From CAJQQY01 sp964352225 (GTDB lineage Bacteria; Bacteroidota; Bacteroidia; Chitinophagales; Saprospiraceae), in NCBI GenBank assembly GCA_964352225.1, contig CAYGRM010000015.1, positions 1 to 40,467 of the forward strand: DNA of 40,467 nt. The letters are read 5' to 3'. The translations under genes were made by a program, and so were the position numbers. Positions 8,691 to 17,245 of the stretch are shown in pieces. Every line of letters starts with the position of its first letter. The first letter of the stretch is position 1. The notes below the pieces were generated by a model, which did not search any database, was not told the origin of the DNA, and saw only the letters and a list, made by a program, of their open reading frames with translations.

Positions 8691-9566
8691 TTAAAAAGTC
8701 ATTTTCGGTACCTTCTTTCGAGAAGTTGGTTTTTTCTGGTTTTGTTTAAAGCCATTTGCTTTTCCAATATTTACCGAAATTGTAAAGCCTCCAAAAAAAT
8801 ACCAATCTTTATCTGCTGAATTTCCTCTGCTGGTTCCTTGAGGGTCAGCTGGAGCATCAGGATCGTACTCAGGCGTTCGATAAGAAAGTGCTGCCGCAAA
8901 ATCTCCCACCTCATTTGCCAGAAGATCAAGATCAGGATAAGTCGTGCTGACATCATCAATATAATCTGTAAATGTTTTTCTCATCCCAAACTCTAAACCA
9001 ATATTAGTCAAGTGATTAATGTTAAATTTTACGCCCAATCCCATAGGAATGGCAATGGAAACTCTTTGGTATGGTTGAGCGGAACTCCCTTCCAAGCCTT
9101 GCCCCTCGGTCGATAGCGGCTGTAAATCAAACCATTGTCCACCAATTTCTGCTTGGGGATTAAAGTAAAAACCAGATATTCCAGCAAAAATATATGGAGT
9201 CGTAATATGATCCTTAATTGCTACTTTAAAATCCAAAAAGTTATATTCGAATTGTGCTCCTAATTCATAAACCTCACTTTGAAAACTCAAATTTCTTCTT
9301 CGTTCTCCTTTGGTGACTTGTGCGTTAAAATCTGATCCTTGCAAAAGTCCTTTGTAGAAATGTACTTTTGCGGCAAAGTGGCCATTAAAATTATACCTGC
9401 CAAATGCACCAAAAGCAGGAGCATAAGAAGATACTTCCAAGTTTTTTGGGGTGAGGTCGCCTTGGTAATTCGAGACACCAGCAAAAATGCCGACTTCGGT
9501 ATATTGGCTAAAAAGACTTATAGAGGTAAAGAATGAAAAAATGATAAGTGTAAAAATATGTTTCAT
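8691..9566 (-). CDS. DUF6089 family outer-membrane beta-barrel protein
   Basis: With the ATG at 9566 the protein has 291 residues and begins with a clear signal peptide (MKHIFTLII to LFSQ). The frame is open further upstream to a TTG at 9659, but those codons overlap the promoter. The mature part starts with a strand of the type TEVGIFAGVSNYQGDL and continues with alternating strands (GAFGRYNF, YELGAQFEYNF, IGLEFGMRKTFTDYIDDVS). This is the pattern of the DUF6089 group of small Bacteroidota barrels. The C-terminus is a basic, Lys-rich tail. The function of the family is not established; a structural or T9SS/gliding-associated envelope role is possible. It has its own promoter-like sequence upstream and is convergent with the MBL-fold gene. 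Confidence 0.8.
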   Translation of the reverse strand: MKHIFTLIIFSFFTSISLFSQYTEVGIFAGVSNYQGDLTPKNLEVSSYAPAFGAFGRYNFNGHFAAKVHFYKGLLQGSDFNAQVTKGERRRNLSFQSEVYELGAQFEYNFLDFKVAIKDHITTPYIFAGISGFYFNPQAEIGGQWFDLQPLSTEGQGLEGSSAQPYQRVSIAIPMGLGVKFNINHLTNIGLEFGMRKTFTDYIDDVSTTYPDLDLLANEVGDFAAALSYRTPEYDPDAPADPQGTSRGNSADKDWYFFGGFTISVNIGKANGFKQNQKKPTSRKKVPKMTF

Positions 9567-9637
9567 ATTAATTAATTTATAGGCAAAGCTGTAAGTTATT
9601 TTTGTGAAAAAATTATCATCAATTTCGATTGTATTTG

Positions 9638-9664
9638 CAAATCTAGATAGATTGTACAATGCAA
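9638..9664 (-). promoter_or_regulatory. Candidate Bacteroidota promoter for the DUF6089 gene
   Basis: On the minus strand, TAGATTTG (9645-9638) matches the -7 consensus TAnnTTTG exactly. A TTG (9664-9662) lies 16 bp upstream as the -33 element. The predicted start site lies about 65 nt before the ATG at 9566. A second TAGATTTG copy overlaps the -33 box. Confidence 0.55.
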
Positions 9665-9982
9665 ATCTATCCCATTATATTACCTTCAAAAACCATGTTT
9701 AAATGACTTTTTTTGAGAAAAAAAGGAAAACTTCTGTGACAGGTATATTTGAGAATTAATGGATTGGGTAATAAAAGAATCAGTTATAATCTGAAACTAT
9801 AACTTGATGATCCCATTAAATTTTAATTAATCCATTGCTTGATTTCGTGAACTACTAATTTCTCAATAATCATTACACATATTGTTTCTCACCATACTTT
9901 TGTTTTTTATAAAAAAAATAAAAAAACTCCCTACTTTAGCTTATACAATAAACATACTTTCTAAACAATCACTTATCACCAA
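9665..9982. other. AT-rich intergenic region before comM
   Basis: This 318-bp gap lies between the divergent DUF6089 and comM genes. A weak stem-loop (AGTTATA 9782-9788 with TATAACT 9798-9804) is present. TACTTTAG near 9932 partly resembles a -7 box but has no -33 TTG at the right distance. No small gene or RNA is recognisable. Confidence 0.4.
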
Positions 9983-11539
9983 ATGCTAGTAAAAACTTAT
10001 GCAAGTGCCGTCCAAGGTGTAGAAGCACAAACCATTACCGTCGAAGTCAATACAGGAGGAGAGGCAAGAGACGGAAAAGATTTTTTTAATTTAGTTGGGT
10101 TACCAGATAGTGCTGTCCGTGAAGGATTTGCTCGAATCGAAGCGGCAATCAAGAATATTGGGATGCGAATGTTGCGGGTCAAATTGGTCGTTAATTTAGC
10201 TCCAGCCGATTTACGAAAAGAAGGTTCGTCTTACGATTTACCAATAGCTATCGGGCTCTTAGCGAGTACCGGCCAGATGGAACATGAAGAATTAGATAAA
10301 TATGTTTTTATGGGAGAACTTTCCTTGGATGGAGGGTTGCGTCCAATTAAAGGAGCATTACCCATTGCTATTCAAGCTCGAAAAGAAGGCTATAAAGGTC
10401 TGTTTTTACCAAAAGAAAATGCAAGAGAGGCAGCCATTGTGAATAATTTAGATGTTTATGGAATCGAAAATTTGAAAGAAGCTGTCGATTTTTTTAATAA
10501 AAAAAATGAACTCGAACCGGTAGTAGTCGATACCCGTTCGATTTTTAAAGATACTCAAGATATTTACTCAGTTGATTTCTCAGATGTGAAAGGTCAGGAG
10601 AATATAAAACGAGCACTTGAGATTGCCGCGGCAGGAGGTCATAATGTTATTTTGATTGGTCCACCGGGAGCAGGTAAAACGATGTTGGCGAGGAGACTTC
10701 CAACAATTTTGCCTCCGTTGAGTTTGCACGAAGCATTGGAAACTACCAAAATTCATTCTGTCTCAGGAGTACTTCCTGCGAATTCTGCTTTGGTCTCTAC
10801 TCGACCATTTCGAGCACCACATCATACGATAAGTGATGTGGCGTTGGTGGGCGGAGGATCGAATCCAATGCCTGGAGAGATTTCTTTATCTCATAACGGG
10901 GTTTTGTTTTTGGATGAGTTGCCCGAGTTTAAGCGAACAGTTTTGGAAGTGATGCGCCAGCCGATGGAGGAACGAAAAGTTACGATTTCGAGAGCGAAAA
11001 TTACTGTTGATTATCCAGCAAGTTTTATGTTGGTGGCAAGTATGAATCCCTGTCCTTGCGGATTTTATAATCATCCAGACAAAGAATGTGTGTGCAGCCC
11101 CGGAGTGGTGAAAAGATATTTAAATAAAATTTCAGGACCACTTCTAGATCGAATAGATTTGCATGTGGAAGTGACTCCTGTAAGTTATGAAGAACTAGCA
11201 GACTATACTCCTTCTAAGGAAACTAGCGAAAAAATTGTAGAAAGAGTTGTAAAGGCGAGAGACATTCAAATAGAAAGATTTAAAGATTATCCATCAATTC
11301 ATAGCAATGCTCAGATGCCAAGTCGAATGGTTCGGGAAGTTTGTCAGTTGGATAAGACTGGCATAACCTTACTAAAAACCGCAATGGAAAAATTGCAACT
11401 TTCTGCAAGAGCTTATGATCGAATATTGAAAGTAGCTCGAACGGGCGCAGATTTGGCAGGGAGCAAGAATATTAAAATTGAGCATTTGGCAGAGGCGATT
11501 CAATATCGGAGTTTGGATAGAGAGGGTTGGGCTGGATAA
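9983..11539 (+). CDS. comM: ComM/YifB-family Mg-chelatase-like AAA+ ATPase
   Basis: This 518-residue cytosolic protein has the family's usual length. It starts with the ChlI-type N-terminal domain (1-175, fold of ribosomal S5/Lon type). The AAA+ core follows, with Walker A GPPGAGKT (226-233), Walker B LFLDE (308-312), sensor Asn in MNPCPCG (N355) and an arginine finger in LLDRID (R390). Cysteines 357, 359, 369 and 371 form the small Cys cluster typical of the family. A C-terminal Mg-chelatase domain follows. In Haemophilus and Vibrio, ComM is a helicase that promotes branch migration during natural transformation; the same role is likely but not shown here. It is monocistronic, and its stop codon lies inside a perfect palindrome. 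Confidence 0.92.
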   Translation: MLVKTYASAVQGVEAQTITVEVNTGGEARDGKDFFNLVGLPDSAVREGFARIEAAIKNIGMRMLRVKLVVNLAPADLRKEGSSYDLPIAIGLLASTGQMEHEELDKYVFMGELSLDGGLRPIKGALPIAIQARKEGYKGLFLPKENAREAAIVNNLDVYGIENLKEAVDFFNKKNELEPVVVDTRSIFKDTQDIYSVDFSDVKGQENIKRALEIAAAGGHNVILIGPPGAGKTMLARRLPTILPPLSLHEALETTKIHSVSGVLPANSALVSTRPFRAPHHTISDVALVGGGSNPMPGEISLSHNGVLFLDELPEFKRTVLEVMRQPMEERKVTISRAKITVDYPASFMLVASMNPCPCGFYNHPDKECVCSPGVVKRYLNKISGPLLDRIDLHVEVTPVSYEELADYTPSKETSEKIVERVVKARDIQIERFKDYPSIHSNAQMPSRMVREVCQLDKTGITLLKTAMEKLQLSARAYDRILKVARTGADLAGSKNIKIEHLAEAIQYRSLDREGWAG

Positions 11540-11580
11540 AAGTATATCGTTACTCCTTAAGGAGTAACGATATACTTTTA
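11537..11580. terminator. Perfect 44-bp palindrome between convergent genes
   Basis: Every base from 11537 to 11558 pairs with its partner in 11559-11580. The first three bases are the comM stop codon. Reading either way gives a long stem with an A-run before and a short T-run after (TTTTA). This fits a bidirectional terminator for comM and the DASS transporter gene, or a mobile palindromic repeat. Confidence 0.7.
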
Positions 11581-11598
11581 CTAAGTCCTATTCATTGT

Positions 11599-13068
11599 TT
11601 ATTTTTTTAAAATATCAGGAAATTGATATGGATTAAATTCCCAAATAAAAGGTAAAATAAAAAAGACAATCAGGCAAAGTAGAATAATGGAAATAATATT
11701 CATCCAAATTCCAGCTTTGACCATGTCAGGTATTTTTAGATAACCTGATCCAAAAACGACTGCATTAGGTGGAGTCGCAACTGGTAACATAAAGGCACAA
11801 GAAGCGGCCACGGTTGCACCGACCATCAAAAGAAAAGGATGTACATCAATCACTAAAGCTAGTGGTGCAAGAATAGGTAAGATCATAGCAGTCGTAGCTA
11901 AATTGGAAGTAATTTCTGTTAAGAAATTTACCGCAGCAATTAAAACTAATAACAAAACAAAAAGAGAGGCACCTTCTAGCAAAGTCATTTGTCCTCCAAT
12001 CCATTCTGCCAATCCACTTGTTTTGAATCCCTCTGCCAAGGCGAGTCCTCCACCAAAAAGTAATAAGATTCCCCAAGGTAATTTTACGGCTTCTGCCCAA
12101 GTGATTAGACTACGTTTTTTATCTTTTGCAGCAGGGATAATAAATAATAGAATTCCTGCAATGACTGCAATAATAGTATCATCAAGATCAGGGATGAATT
12201 TTTGTAAGAAAAATGATCTTGTAATCCACGCTAGGGCAGTTCCAAGAAAAACTAATAAGACCAATTTTTCTTCGTATGAAATTTTCCCTAAGGATTTTAA
12301 TTGCTTGTTGATTTCCGCTCTTCCTCCAGGGAAAGATTTTTGTTTAAAAGTGAAGGCAATTTCCGTCAAATATTTCCAACAGATAGCTAAAAGAATTAAT
12401 GAAATGGGCAAGCCAAACATGAACCATTTTGAAAAAGTAATTTCTACATCATAGGTTTCTTGAACAATTCCAGCCAATACTAAATTGGGAGGTGTCCCAA
12501 TCAAAGTAGCCATTCCGCCAATCGATGCGCTGTAAGCTATGGCTAACATTAATGCTTTTCCGAAGGTCAAATTTTCGTCTTCAATCGTATCAGGATTATC
12601 CATTAATTGCGCAATGATCGCCATCCCAATTGGCAGCATCATCACCGCAGTAGCCGTATTGGAAATCCACATCGAGAGAAATGCAGTAGCTACCATAAAA
12701 CCTAAAATGATGCTTTTGACATTAGTTCCTATTAGGTTGATAATATTTAGTGCTATCCTTTTATGCAAGTTCCATCGTTCGATAGCTATCGCTAAAATAA
12801 ATCCACCGATATAGAGAAAAATATATTTGTGCCCAAATGAAGCCGTCGTTTCTGATAAGGTTAATCCACCCGTCAGAGGAAATAAGATGATTGGTAAAAG
12901 AGAAGTTACAGCAATAGGAATTGCTTCTGTAATCCACCAAACAGCTACCCAAAGTGTACTTGCTAAAATGGCATTTGCCTCTTTACTCAAACCCTCAGGA
13001 TGAAACCATAACAATACAATTACAAAAAGTACTGGCCCGAGAATTAGTCCTATCTTTTTCGTATTCAA
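11599..13068 (-). CDS. DASS/SLC13-family anion (dicarboxylate) transporter
   Basis: This is a 489-residue inner-membrane protein with about 11-13 hydrophobic segments and the duplicated architecture of the divalent anion:Na+ symporter family. The first substrate/Na+ motif is intact (SNTATAVMMLP, 136-146). The second reads SNLATTAMILP near residues 388-398, with Leu in place of the Thr of the usual SNT. Members import C4-dicarboxylates, citrate or sulfate with Na+. A cytoplasmic loop around 245-265 is Lys- and Gly-rich. It lies 91 bp downstream of the alpha/beta-hydrolase gene on the same strand and may import acids released by the esterases of that locus; this link is inference. Family confident, substrate unknown. 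Confidence 0.88.
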   Translation of the reverse strand: MNTKKIGLILGPVLFVIVLLWFHPEGLSKEANAILASTLWVAVWWITEAIPIAVTSLLPIILFPLTGGLTLSETTASFGHKYIFLYIGGFILAIAIERWNLHKRIALNIINLIGTNVKSIILGFMVATAFLSMWISNTATAVMMLPIGMAIIAQLMDNPDTIEDENLTFGKALMLAIAYSASIGGMATLIGTPPNLVLAGIVQETYDVEITFSKWFMFGLPISLILLAICWKYLTEIAFTFKQKSFPGGRAEINKQLKSLGKISYEEKLVLLVFLGTALAWITRSFFLQKFIPDLDDTIIAVIAGILLFIIPAAKDKKRSLITWAEAVKLPWGILLLFGGGLALAEGFKTSGLAEWIGGQMTLLEGASLFVLLLVLIAAVNFLTEITSNLATTAMILPILAPLALVIDVHPFLLMVGATVAASCAFMLPVATPPNAVVFGSGYLKIPDMVKAGIWMNIISIILLCLIVFFILPFIWEFNPYQFPDILKK

Positions 13069-13115
13069 GTTCTTGTTTTTTTAAAGAATTTTAAAGTTGG
13101 TTTTATAGAATCTAG

Positions 13116-13142
13116 GAGCATGTTTAAATTTTAAACCTGCTC
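13116..13142. repeat. 27-bp imperfect palindrome between hydrolase and transporter genes
   Basis: GAGCA at 13116-13120 pairs with TGCTC at 13138-13142, and GTTTAAA with TTTAAAC inside, with one mismatch. No T-run follows on the minus strand, so a weak terminator for the hydrolase gene or an operator for the transporter gene are both possible. Confidence 0.4.
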
Positions 13143-13159
13143 GAATACTGTTTGGCTAT

Positions 13160-14521
13160 TTAATTCAGCAATTCATTTAAAAGTATTTTAAATGCTGATG
13201 ATTGATAAATAGCAGAACCATCATGTGCTATTCCGTTGGCAATCGTTTTTGAATGATTATGAGTTGTACCGTAAACCAATTCCATATATTGAAACATATT
13301 TTCTCCTCTTTGATATCGAGAAGATCCCAAAAGTGTAGCGCTACAATTATTCGTATTCAAAGTTGGATCCGAGCCAGTTCCATTTCCTAATAAATAAGTG
13401 ATGGGTCGAGTAATAAATTTTTGATTAAAATCTGCTTCCACCACCCCCGTGAGATATTCAGGTTTTACATCAAAACCAAAAGGCCAGATTTCATAACCAC
13501 CACATCCGGTTGGAGTATATAATTGATTGGTGCTTTCATCAATTCTTTGTCCATCAGGATAATAAAAATATTGACTTTCACTTACCACATAATCAAATTT
13601 GATATTTGGATAAAGTTCATGTGTCTTATTTGATGGAGCGAAAATATGAGTAAATCGTCCGCCTGAAGATTGTCCTGTAATAATAATTTGATCTAAAACT
13701 GGAAAGTGCTCCGCATCTGCCAACTGTTCAATTATTTTATCCAAAACTTCAAAAGAACTAATCTTATTAGAGTTATTGGATAACTTCCCATCTCGCCACC
13801 CAGTACTTGACCAATAAAAATCATCCGTGGAATTGGTTGCTACATTTCTAAAAAATGGAGCAATCAAAACGGTGCTTTCAGACAATGATTCTGTATTCAA
13901 AGTATTCGTCAAGTAAGAAAAATAATCATCAGGATTATGACTTGCACCATGCACCACAATGACTGCTTGGGTCAAATTTTCCCAAGCTGCATCCTCTTCA
14001 TAGATTGGATAGTTACTGTAAAATTCGAAGGCACCACTTCCTGTAGTTCCATTTAATTGAATCGTTTGCACACATTGAGAAGGAGTGGTACAAGGCGCCA
14101 TCGAAGTGATAATATTACTTTCTTGAGTGGAAAAAGTAATATTAACTGGTGTATCTAATTCTTCTCCATTGGCTCCAATCTTACCTGCGTTCAATGTAAG
14201 TGTGTAGGTTGTCGAGTAGTTTAACTCCACTTCAATATTTGCTTTTGAATTACTATTGGTATAAGTAATTGTTGGGGTTTCTGTTCCACCATTGGAAGTA
14301 ATTGAAAATTGAGCAGAGAAAGCACTCGGGTCAATTACTGATGAAAAGGACATGGTTATCGTTCCATCAATTGAAATATTTTGTGCATTATTTGTCAACG
14401 TTGCTCCATCAACTGAAATGGATAAGAGGGAGATTTTTTCTACGGAAGAATCATCATCTTTTTTGCATCCAAAAGCTAAAAGAATAAAAACGAATACGCC
14501 AATTTTACTTAATAATTTCAT
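13160..14521 (-). CDS. Lipoprotein: Ig-like (Big_5-type) domain plus alpha/beta-hydrolase
   Basis: The 453-residue product starts with a lipoprotein signal (LLAFGC, Cys19) followed by KKDDDSS, a sequence typical of lipoproteins sent to the outer membrane or surface. Residues 30-132 form a bacterial Ig-like domain of the Big_5 kind. Residues about 160-453 form an alpha/beta-hydrolase resembling PHB-depolymerase/feruloyl-esterase-type enzymes: oxyanion region VVHGASHNP (190-198), nucleophile GQSSG (S285) and probable catalytic His in IAHDGS (H433). Six Cys in the hydrolase part could form disulfides. It probably cleaves an ester outside the cell. It is the fifth gene of the susC run, 135 bp after a terminator-like hairpin, so it may have partial separate expression. 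Substrate unknown. Confidence 0.75.
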   Translation of the reverse strand: MKLLSKIGVFVFILLAFGCKKDDDSSVEKISLLSISVDGATLTNNAQNISIDGTITMSFSSVIDPSAFSAQFSITSNGGTETPTITYTNSNSKANIEVELNYSTTYTLTLNAGKIGANGEELDTPVNITFSTQESNIITSMAPCTTPSQCVQTIQLNGTTGSGAFEFYSNYPIYEEDAAWENLTQAVIVVHGASHNPDDYFSYLTNTLNTESLSESTVLIAPFFRNVATNSTDDFYWSSTGWRDGKLSNNSNKISSFEVLDKIIEQLADAEHFPVLDQIIITGQSSGGRFTHIFAPSNKTHELYPNIKFDYVVSESQYFYYPDGQRIDESTNQLYTPTGCGGYEIWPFGFDVKPEYLTGVVEADFNQKFITRPITYLLGNGTGSDPTLNTNNCSATLLGSSRYQRGENMFQYMELVYGTTHNHSKTIANGIAHDGSAIYQSSAFKILLNELLN

Positions 14522-14565
14522 TCGACTAATCTCTTTAAAAGTGTGTTATTTCATTGCGGAAAAAT

Positions 14566-14620
14566 AAACATACGGCCGATTTAATTTTTCCAAAAGAAAA
14601 AAATAAATGGCCATATGTTT
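14566..14620 (-). terminator. Intrinsic terminator after the lamin-tail lipoprotein gene
   Basis: On the minus strand 14620-14604 pairs with 14583-14566 (about 16 bp with one mismatch and one bulge; core GGCC), followed by ATTTTT. It would end or attenuate the susC operon before the hydrolase gene. Confidence 0.5.
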
Positions 14621-14656
14621 TAATAAGCATCTGTATGATAATTTTATTAAAAAGTA

Positions 14657-16462
14657 TTAATCACAAAAAGCATAAGGACAAGCCGATGATTGAGTGGACG
14701 TTGAAGCAGCAGCACAATCTATTCCTCCATAGGTCCACGTTCCACCGCCTACTTTATATCCCCACGAACCTGCGTATTCCCATGTCTCTCCTGTACCATC
14801 AACATTTGAATCTCCATATATTTCAATGATATCCATTCCATCGAATAATTCTATCGCATCATCTCCATTTTGAGACATAGCATCTGCTTGATAAACTGCA
14901 GCATATTGGTCATAACATCCACCAAAATAAGTTGCAATTGTTCCTGGCTCACGTGAGACTAAAATATGATCTCCTTCGCTTGCTGATTCAGCTGGAAAAG
15001 TAAATTCAATACCATCCGTTCCACCTCCATTATTTGCCACACCTAAACTATACTGACTCAAATCTGCAATATCTCGATTGACTCTGACCTCAACAAATTT
15101 TCCACCATTGGTTCCTGAACCATCCCAAAGCAAAGCAGAAACACCTTGCAATTGCATCGGATTACAAAATGGATATTTACAAGTTGAAGTTGCATCGGTT
15201 GCTGCACCAACTAGATTTTCCACACAAGCTACTCCTGCGTAAATCCATTCCCCTGCTAATTTATAAGCCCATGAATCTGTGTATTCCCAAGCTTCGCCAG
15301 TTCCATCTACGCCAGGTTCTCCAAAGGATTCAATCGCCACACTTCCGTTGTAAAGTAGAATTGCATCATCTCCATTTTGAGTCAAGGCATCTGTAGTGAC
15401 TATGGTGAAATCGTTATAACAATTTCCAAAATAAGCCATCGCATTCGCTTCATCAGCGTCTCGAACAACAAAAATATTATCTCCGGCGGAAGCACTTGTC
15501 ATGTCTGGGAAAATAAAATCTATATCATTTGGATCAGGTGCTGCTCCATTGGATGCCACCTCTATTCCGTAGATGCCTAAGTTAGGAATATCTTCTAATA
15601 CTAATAAATGAACGGCTCGAACTCGACCATCTGCACCATCAATATAATTATCTAATTCCATCACTCCTCGGAGCTCAAGAGCGGGAGGTAAATCTCCTAG
15701 ATTTAAGTTTACAAGTTGAGGAGAATCTTCTACCGCATTATTCAAATTTGAAATAGCAACCGTAATCGCTTCTGCTCCTTCAAGGTCTCCATCATTAATT
15801 CCAGTCAACTCAATTGTACCCGTGGTACTTCCAGATGGAATATTGATAGAGTTTGCACTAGCAGAATAATCTGTATCTAGTATCGCTACTCCTCCAAAAA
15901 CTAAATCCATAGAAACTTCCTCTAAAATGGCTACATCAATGGTAGCAGTAATTACCGCTGTTCCTCCTTCAAAAAAGTCTGTTACATCAGCACTTAAGGT
16001 CACGCTTGGCGGTACAAAACCAGCAGTCGTAAATTCAAATGAAAAATTACTTGTACTAGCTTGCCCTCCTGTACCGTAAGTTCCTGTAGGTAAACTAATC
16101 GTGTAAGTTGTTTCATAGTCTAAAGGATTAGCAAAACTGACTGTTGCAAATGAATTACTTGCATCATAATTTATCACTAAGTCTACTGCTGGACTAATCG
16201 TCAAAGCCGACTCCAAAGTTGAAGTATTTACTCCATGAGAAAAAACTAGCTCTAAGGCTCCGATGACTGAAAAATTATCTTCCCCTGAGCTAATGACTGC
16301 ACCATTGCTCTTCACTTGAAGCACTCGAAAGTCATTAGTGAGCGGTAGGTCATTGATGTCGTCATCATCTTTGCAAGAAGAAAACACAACTAATAACAAG
16401 GCAATTACAAAAAGTAATTTTGAGGCAAAATTTGTTTTATTTAAAAAATTAATATTTTTCAT
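14657..16462 (-). CDS. Surface lipoprotein: Big_5 + Calx-beta + two lamin-tail-like domains
   Basis: A lipobox (VFSSC, Cys30) followed by KDDDD marks a 601-residue lipoprotein with a surface-export-like signal. Domains in order are: Ig-like Big_5 (about 43-147, ending in an EFTT strand); Calx-beta (about 152-256, with the NDGDLEGAEAITV signature); and two tandem copies of a lamin-tail-like domain (about 262-430 and 432-601). Each copy contains ExR...DL...YG(I/V), GD(N/H)I(F/L)V, YFG(N/G)CY, QNGDDAI and VDGTGE(A/T)WEY, and each ends in a Cys-Pro-(F/Y)-(A/C)-type motif. Lamin-tail domains in bacteria often accompany extracellular nucleases and esterases as binding modules. It sits directly after the SGNH gene (9 bp) and probably binds the locus substrate at the cell surface. 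No catalytic motif seen. Confidence 0.75.
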   Translation of the reverse strand: MKNINFLNKTNFASKLLFVIALLLVVFSSCKDDDDINDLPLTNDFRVLQVKSNGAVISSGEDNFSVIGALELVFSHGVNTSTLESALTISPAVDLVINYDASNSFATVSFANPLDYETTYTISLPTGTYGTGGQASTSNFSFEFTTAGFVPPSVTLSADVTDFFEGGTAVITATIDVAILEEVSMDLVFGGVAILDTDYSASANSINIPSGSTTGTIELTGINDGDLEGAEAITVAISNLNNAVEDSPQLVNLNLGDLPPALELRGVMELDNYIDGADGRVRAVHLLVLEDIPNLGIYGIEVASNGAAPDPNDIDFIFPDMTSASAGDNIFVVRDADEANAMAYFGNCYNDFTIVTTDALTQNGDDAILLYNGSVAIESFGEPGVDGTGEAWEYTDSWAYKLAGEWIYAGVACVENLVGAATDATSTCKYPFCNPMQLQGVSALLWDGSGTNGGKFVEVRVNRDIADLSQYSLGVANNGGGTDGIEFTFPAESASEGDHILVSREPGTIATYFGGCYDQYAAVYQADAMSQNGDDAIELFDGMDIIEIYGDSNVDGTGETWEYAGSWGYKVGGGTWTYGGIDCAAASTSTQSSACPYAFCD

Positions 16463-16471
16463 TTTTATAAA

Positions 16472-17236
16472 TTATTTCTTTGTTTTAAAATTGTATTCAT
16501 CCACCAGTTGTTGCAAAAAGTCTGCATCCGTTTCATCCATAAAAATCAAATAGAGTTTTTCTCCATTGATATCTTTAGTCGTCAATCGCTTAGGAATTTC
16601 TGCAGTAGACTTGTTCGTGAAATATTTAAAAAAAGCTAAGCCTAATAAGTATGTTCCATTTGAAGATGGATGTTTATCATCATCAAATAAATTTAGATCA
16701 GGTCGCCATTTTCTAGCTTCCGCAAAAAGAGGTCCGCAAGGAACGAAATCAGTATTGGTTTCTTTGCAAAGCTTTTCGTACATCCGAGTAATTTCAGGTT
16801 GCATCAATGGATTCGATTTGTAAGCCCAAGTCATCATGAAAATAGGTTCTGCCCCTTTTTCCCGAACGAGATCTACAAATTTTTTACTGTACTCCATAAA
16901 GTCCTCCGGTGTATCAATTGCGCTTCGACTATGATTATTAAAAACAACATAATCCCATTGGTGATCTTCCAACATTTTCCTAGTCACCGTCCCTTTTTCA
17001 CTTTTCCAATGTTGTCCTAAATTAGAACCACCAACGGTAGATTGTCTCGTTTCAATTACCACATCTTGAGTTTTTGCCATCGAAGTAACCACTTGGGATA
17101 GATTGTAGAAATAGGTAAAACTATTTCCCACAAATAAAACTCTAGTGGTATCCTTTTGCGCAACACTTGTGCTACAAAACAAAAAGACAAGTCCAATGCT
17201 AAAAGCTATTTTTAATAAGTTGATTTTAAACTTCAT
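16472..17236 (-). CDS. Exported SGNH/GDSL-type hydrolase (DUF4886-like)
   Basis: This 254-residue protein has a signal peptide (1-27, ending SVAQ). It shows the SGNH blocks: nucleophile Ser in FVGNSFT (S39), Gly in VGGSN (about 69-71), Asn in VFNNHS (N100) and the catalytic DxxH in DDKHPS (D186, H189). The opening VLFVGNSFT and the closing DKHPSSNGTYL are typical of the DUF4886 subgroup. The enzyme probably removes acyl groups in the periplasm or at the outer membrane. It lies 9 bp downstream of susD and 9 bp upstream of the lamin-tail lipoprotein gene, so it is tightly operonic and likely acts on the imported substrate. A related protein with a T9SS tail is encoded at 27204-28454. Confidence 0.85.
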   Translation of the reverse strand: MKFKINLLKIAFSIGLVFLFCSTSVAQKDTTRVLFVGNSFTYFYNLSQVVTSMAKTQDVVIETRQSTVGGSNLGQHWKSEKGTVTRKMLEDHQWDYVVFNNHSRSAIDTPEDFMEYSKKFVDLVREKGAEPIFMMTWAYKSNPLMQPEITRMYEKLCKETNTDFVPCGPLFAEARKWRPDLNLFDDDKHPSSNGTYLLGLAFFKYFTNKSTAEIPKRLTTKDINGEKLYLIFMDETDADFLQQLVDEYNFKTKK

Positions 17237-17245
17237 CGTTTTTCC

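Noticed and set aside
9567..9659. Upstream extension of the DUF6089 gene from a TTG codon
   Set aside because: It overlaps the promoter boxes at 9638-9664 and would place the clear signal peptide internally.
11903..12454. 183-codon open frame on the plus strand
   Set aside because: It lies antisense within the DASS transporter gene, has no domain or signal pattern, and its composition mirrors the hydrophobic codons of the opposite strand.
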